NCBI GenBank assembly: GCA_031278935.1
Contig: JAITJK010000231.1
Span: 1-13,910, forward strand
Origin: Spirochaetaceae bacterium
GTDB lineage: Bacteria; Spirochaetota; Spirochaetia; Treponematales; Breznakiellaceae
Direction: 5' to 3'
DNA length: 13,910 nt
Part shown: in pieces, positions 12,817 to 13,910 of the stretch
Layout: each line of letters begins with the position of its first letter
Position numbering within the stretch: position 1 is the stretch's first letter
The notes under the pieces: generated by a model
Databases searched by the model: none
What the model saw: only the letters and a program-made list of their open reading frames with translations
What the model was told of the DNA's origin: nothing
Program-made: the position numbers and the translations under genes

Positions 12817-13836
12817 ATGGAGAAACACGTGAAAAAAATGCTTGTATGGGGAGTTGCAGTGGCCCTGGCTTTTAGCGCGGCGGGCTGCAATAAATCGAGT
12901 TCCGAGGGTTCCGCTTCCAAGGGAGGGGCAAAAACCTTTACCTTGAAAATGTCCACCCAGTTGAACGAAACCAGCCCCATTGTAGAGGGCTTTAAGGTAT
13001 GGGCCAAGAACGTGGAGGCCAAAACTAACGGAGGTCTGGTCATCCAGGTGTATCCGTCCGCCCAGTTGGGGAATGACGAGGATGTGATCGAGCAGGCCAT
13101 TCAAGGGGTGAACGTGGCGGTACTCACCGACGGCGGCCGCATGGGCAATTACGTCAAGGAAATCGGTATTATCGGTATGCCTTATATAGCGGATACCTAT
13201 GATGAGCTCGCAGGGATTACCCAGACCAAGATCTTCGCTTCCTGGGAAGAACAGCTGGCCTCGGAGAACGGGATCCGGGTTTTGGCCTTTAACTGGTACG
13301 ACGGCCCCCGGCATTTTCTCACCAATACGCCGGTTACAAGCCCGGAGGACTTAAAGGGCCAGCGCATTCGAACCCCCGGCGCGCCGGTGTGGGCCAAGTC
13401 CGTGGAGGCCATGGGGGCGACTCCTATTGCTATGGGCTGGAATGATTCCTATAACGCCATTCAGTCCAAGTCGATTGATGGCGCCGAAGCCCAACATACC
13501 GCGTCCTATGGCGCACGGCTTTACGAGGTGGTTAAATACATCAATAAAACCGCCCATTTCCAGTTGGCTAACGGGATTATTGTGGGAGAGAAATGGTTTG
13601 CCAAGCTGCCTGCGGAGTATCAGGAGATTCTCGTGAGCGAATGCCGGGCCGCAGCCGCAGAAAACGCCCGGCTAGTGGAACAGGTGGCGGATGATTATGA
13701 GAATCAGATGATCGACAAGGGTATGGTAGTGGTGATGCCGGACCGGGAAGCCTTTAAAGCCACCGCAGAAGCAGCCTATACGGCCCTGGAGTTCACGGCA
13801 TTGCGGGATCAGATCTACGCGGAATTAGGAAAATAA
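12817..13836 (+). CDS. dctP: TRAP transporter solute-binding lipoprotein, DctP family
   Basis: 339 residues. The signal peptide has basic residues (EKHVKKM), a hydrophobic run and the lipobox FSAAGC, making Cys24 the lipid-anchored residue. A short Ser/Gly linker and the two-lobed DctP domain follow. Family landmarks are LKMSTQLNETSPIVEGFKVWA at the start of the domain, YPSAQLGNDEDVIEQ, LKGQRIRTPGAPVW with Arg185 as the likely carboxylate-binding arginine, and WNDSYNAIQSKSIDGAEA. It captures an organic acid outside the inner membrane for the DctQ/DctM permease, probably encoded past the window end. A sugar acid substrate such as a hexuronate is possible given uxuA upstream, but this is inference. 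Start is uncertain: AAGGAGGG (12796-12803) lies 13 bases before ATG 12817, while GTG 12829 has its own GGAG six bases upstream and gives the common MKKM opening. Confidence 0.9.
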   Translation: MEKHVKKMLVWGVAVALAFSAAGCNKSSSEGSASKGGAKTFTLKMSTQLNETSPIVEGFKVWAKNVEAKTNGGLVIQVYPSAQLGNDEDVIEQAIQGVNVAVLTDGGRMGNYVKEIGIIGMPYIADTYDELAGITQTKIFASWEEQLASENGIRVLAFNWYDGPRHFLTNTPVTSPEDLKGQRIRTPGAPVWAKSVEAMGATPIAMGWNDSYNAIQSKSIDGAEAQHTASYGARLYEVVKYINKTAHFQLANGIIVGEKWFAKLPAEYQEILVSECRAAAAENARLVEQVADDYENQMIDKGMVVVMPDREAFKATAEAAYTALEFTALRDQIYAELGK

Positions 13837-13910
13837 TTTTTTACATAGACCGGGCGGCCGACCCTGTGGCTTGAAAGGCCCAAGGCGCAAGGCCCCGGCA
13901 GGAGGCTCTG
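13837..13910 (+). other. Gap after dctP ending in a ribosome-binding site
   Basis: The last 74 bases contain no complete gene. GCAGGAGG at 13899-13906 is a good Shine-Dalgarno, so another gene, likely the small TRAP membrane subunit, probably starts just beyond the window. No hairpin with a T tract follows the dctP stop, which fits readthrough into that gene. Confidence 0.4.

Noticed and set aside
12790..13314. 174-codon minus-strand frame overlapping dctP, and a second one at 12723-13100
   Set aside because: Both are antisense to a well-supported TRAP binding protein. The second ends in PPAVEA only because the dispersed repeat supplies that stop.

Overview
The window reads as part of a spirochaete chromosome, most likely a Treponema of the termite-gut type (Treponema primitia or T. 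azotonutricium). This placement is inference. It rests on the spirochaetal-style lipoproteins, the BamA/OmpH pair, a GntR regulator, a TRAP solute-binding lipoprotein, a long anaerobe-type citrate synthase, and intergenic regions full of short repeats. No rRNA, tRNA, CRISPR array, phage gene or intact insertion sequence was found.

Layout. (1) 1-3757, plus strand: the 3' end of an outer-membrane assembly factor (bamA), an OmpH/Skp-type periplasmic chaperone, then mutS. (2) 3758-4577: a long, partly AT-rich gap without an intact gene. It holds three back-to-back hairpins and a coding-like but broken stretch. (3) 4578-5588, minus: a YtrA-like GntR regulator whose promoter overlaps a GT-N3-AC inverted repeat. 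(4) 5776-7200, plus: two adjacent LPP20-like lipoproteins separated by a strong intrinsic terminator. (5) 7454-9177, plus: mannonate dehydratase (uxuA) followed 5 bases later by an iron-sulfur-flavoprotein-like reductase. (6) 9285-10832, minus: an unrecognised glycine/aromatic-rich small protein and an AI-2E-family membrane transporter. (7) 11068-12480, plus: citrate synthase, divergent from the transporter across a region carrying two TTTATGCATAAA-like boxes. (8) 12481-12816: a gap with hairpins and repeats. (9) 12817-13836, plus: a TRAP DctP solute-binding lipoprotein. A ribosome-binding site just before the window end suggests the next TRAP gene follows.

How the genes relate. The first block is envelope biogenesis plus DNA repair. 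The middle block points to hexuronate breakdown (mannonate to 2-keto-3-deoxygluconate). The DctP protein could feed that pathway, but its substrate cannot be read from the sequence. Citrate synthase probably supplies carbon for glutamate synthesis in an anaerobe.

The most unusual signal is a dispersed short repeat, CCACCTGCCGTGGA-like, found in several gene-end or intergenic positions. In its longer 21-bp form it carries an in-frame stop and gives two different proteins the same tail, PPAVE(A/T). I did not find a clear new multi-gene system.
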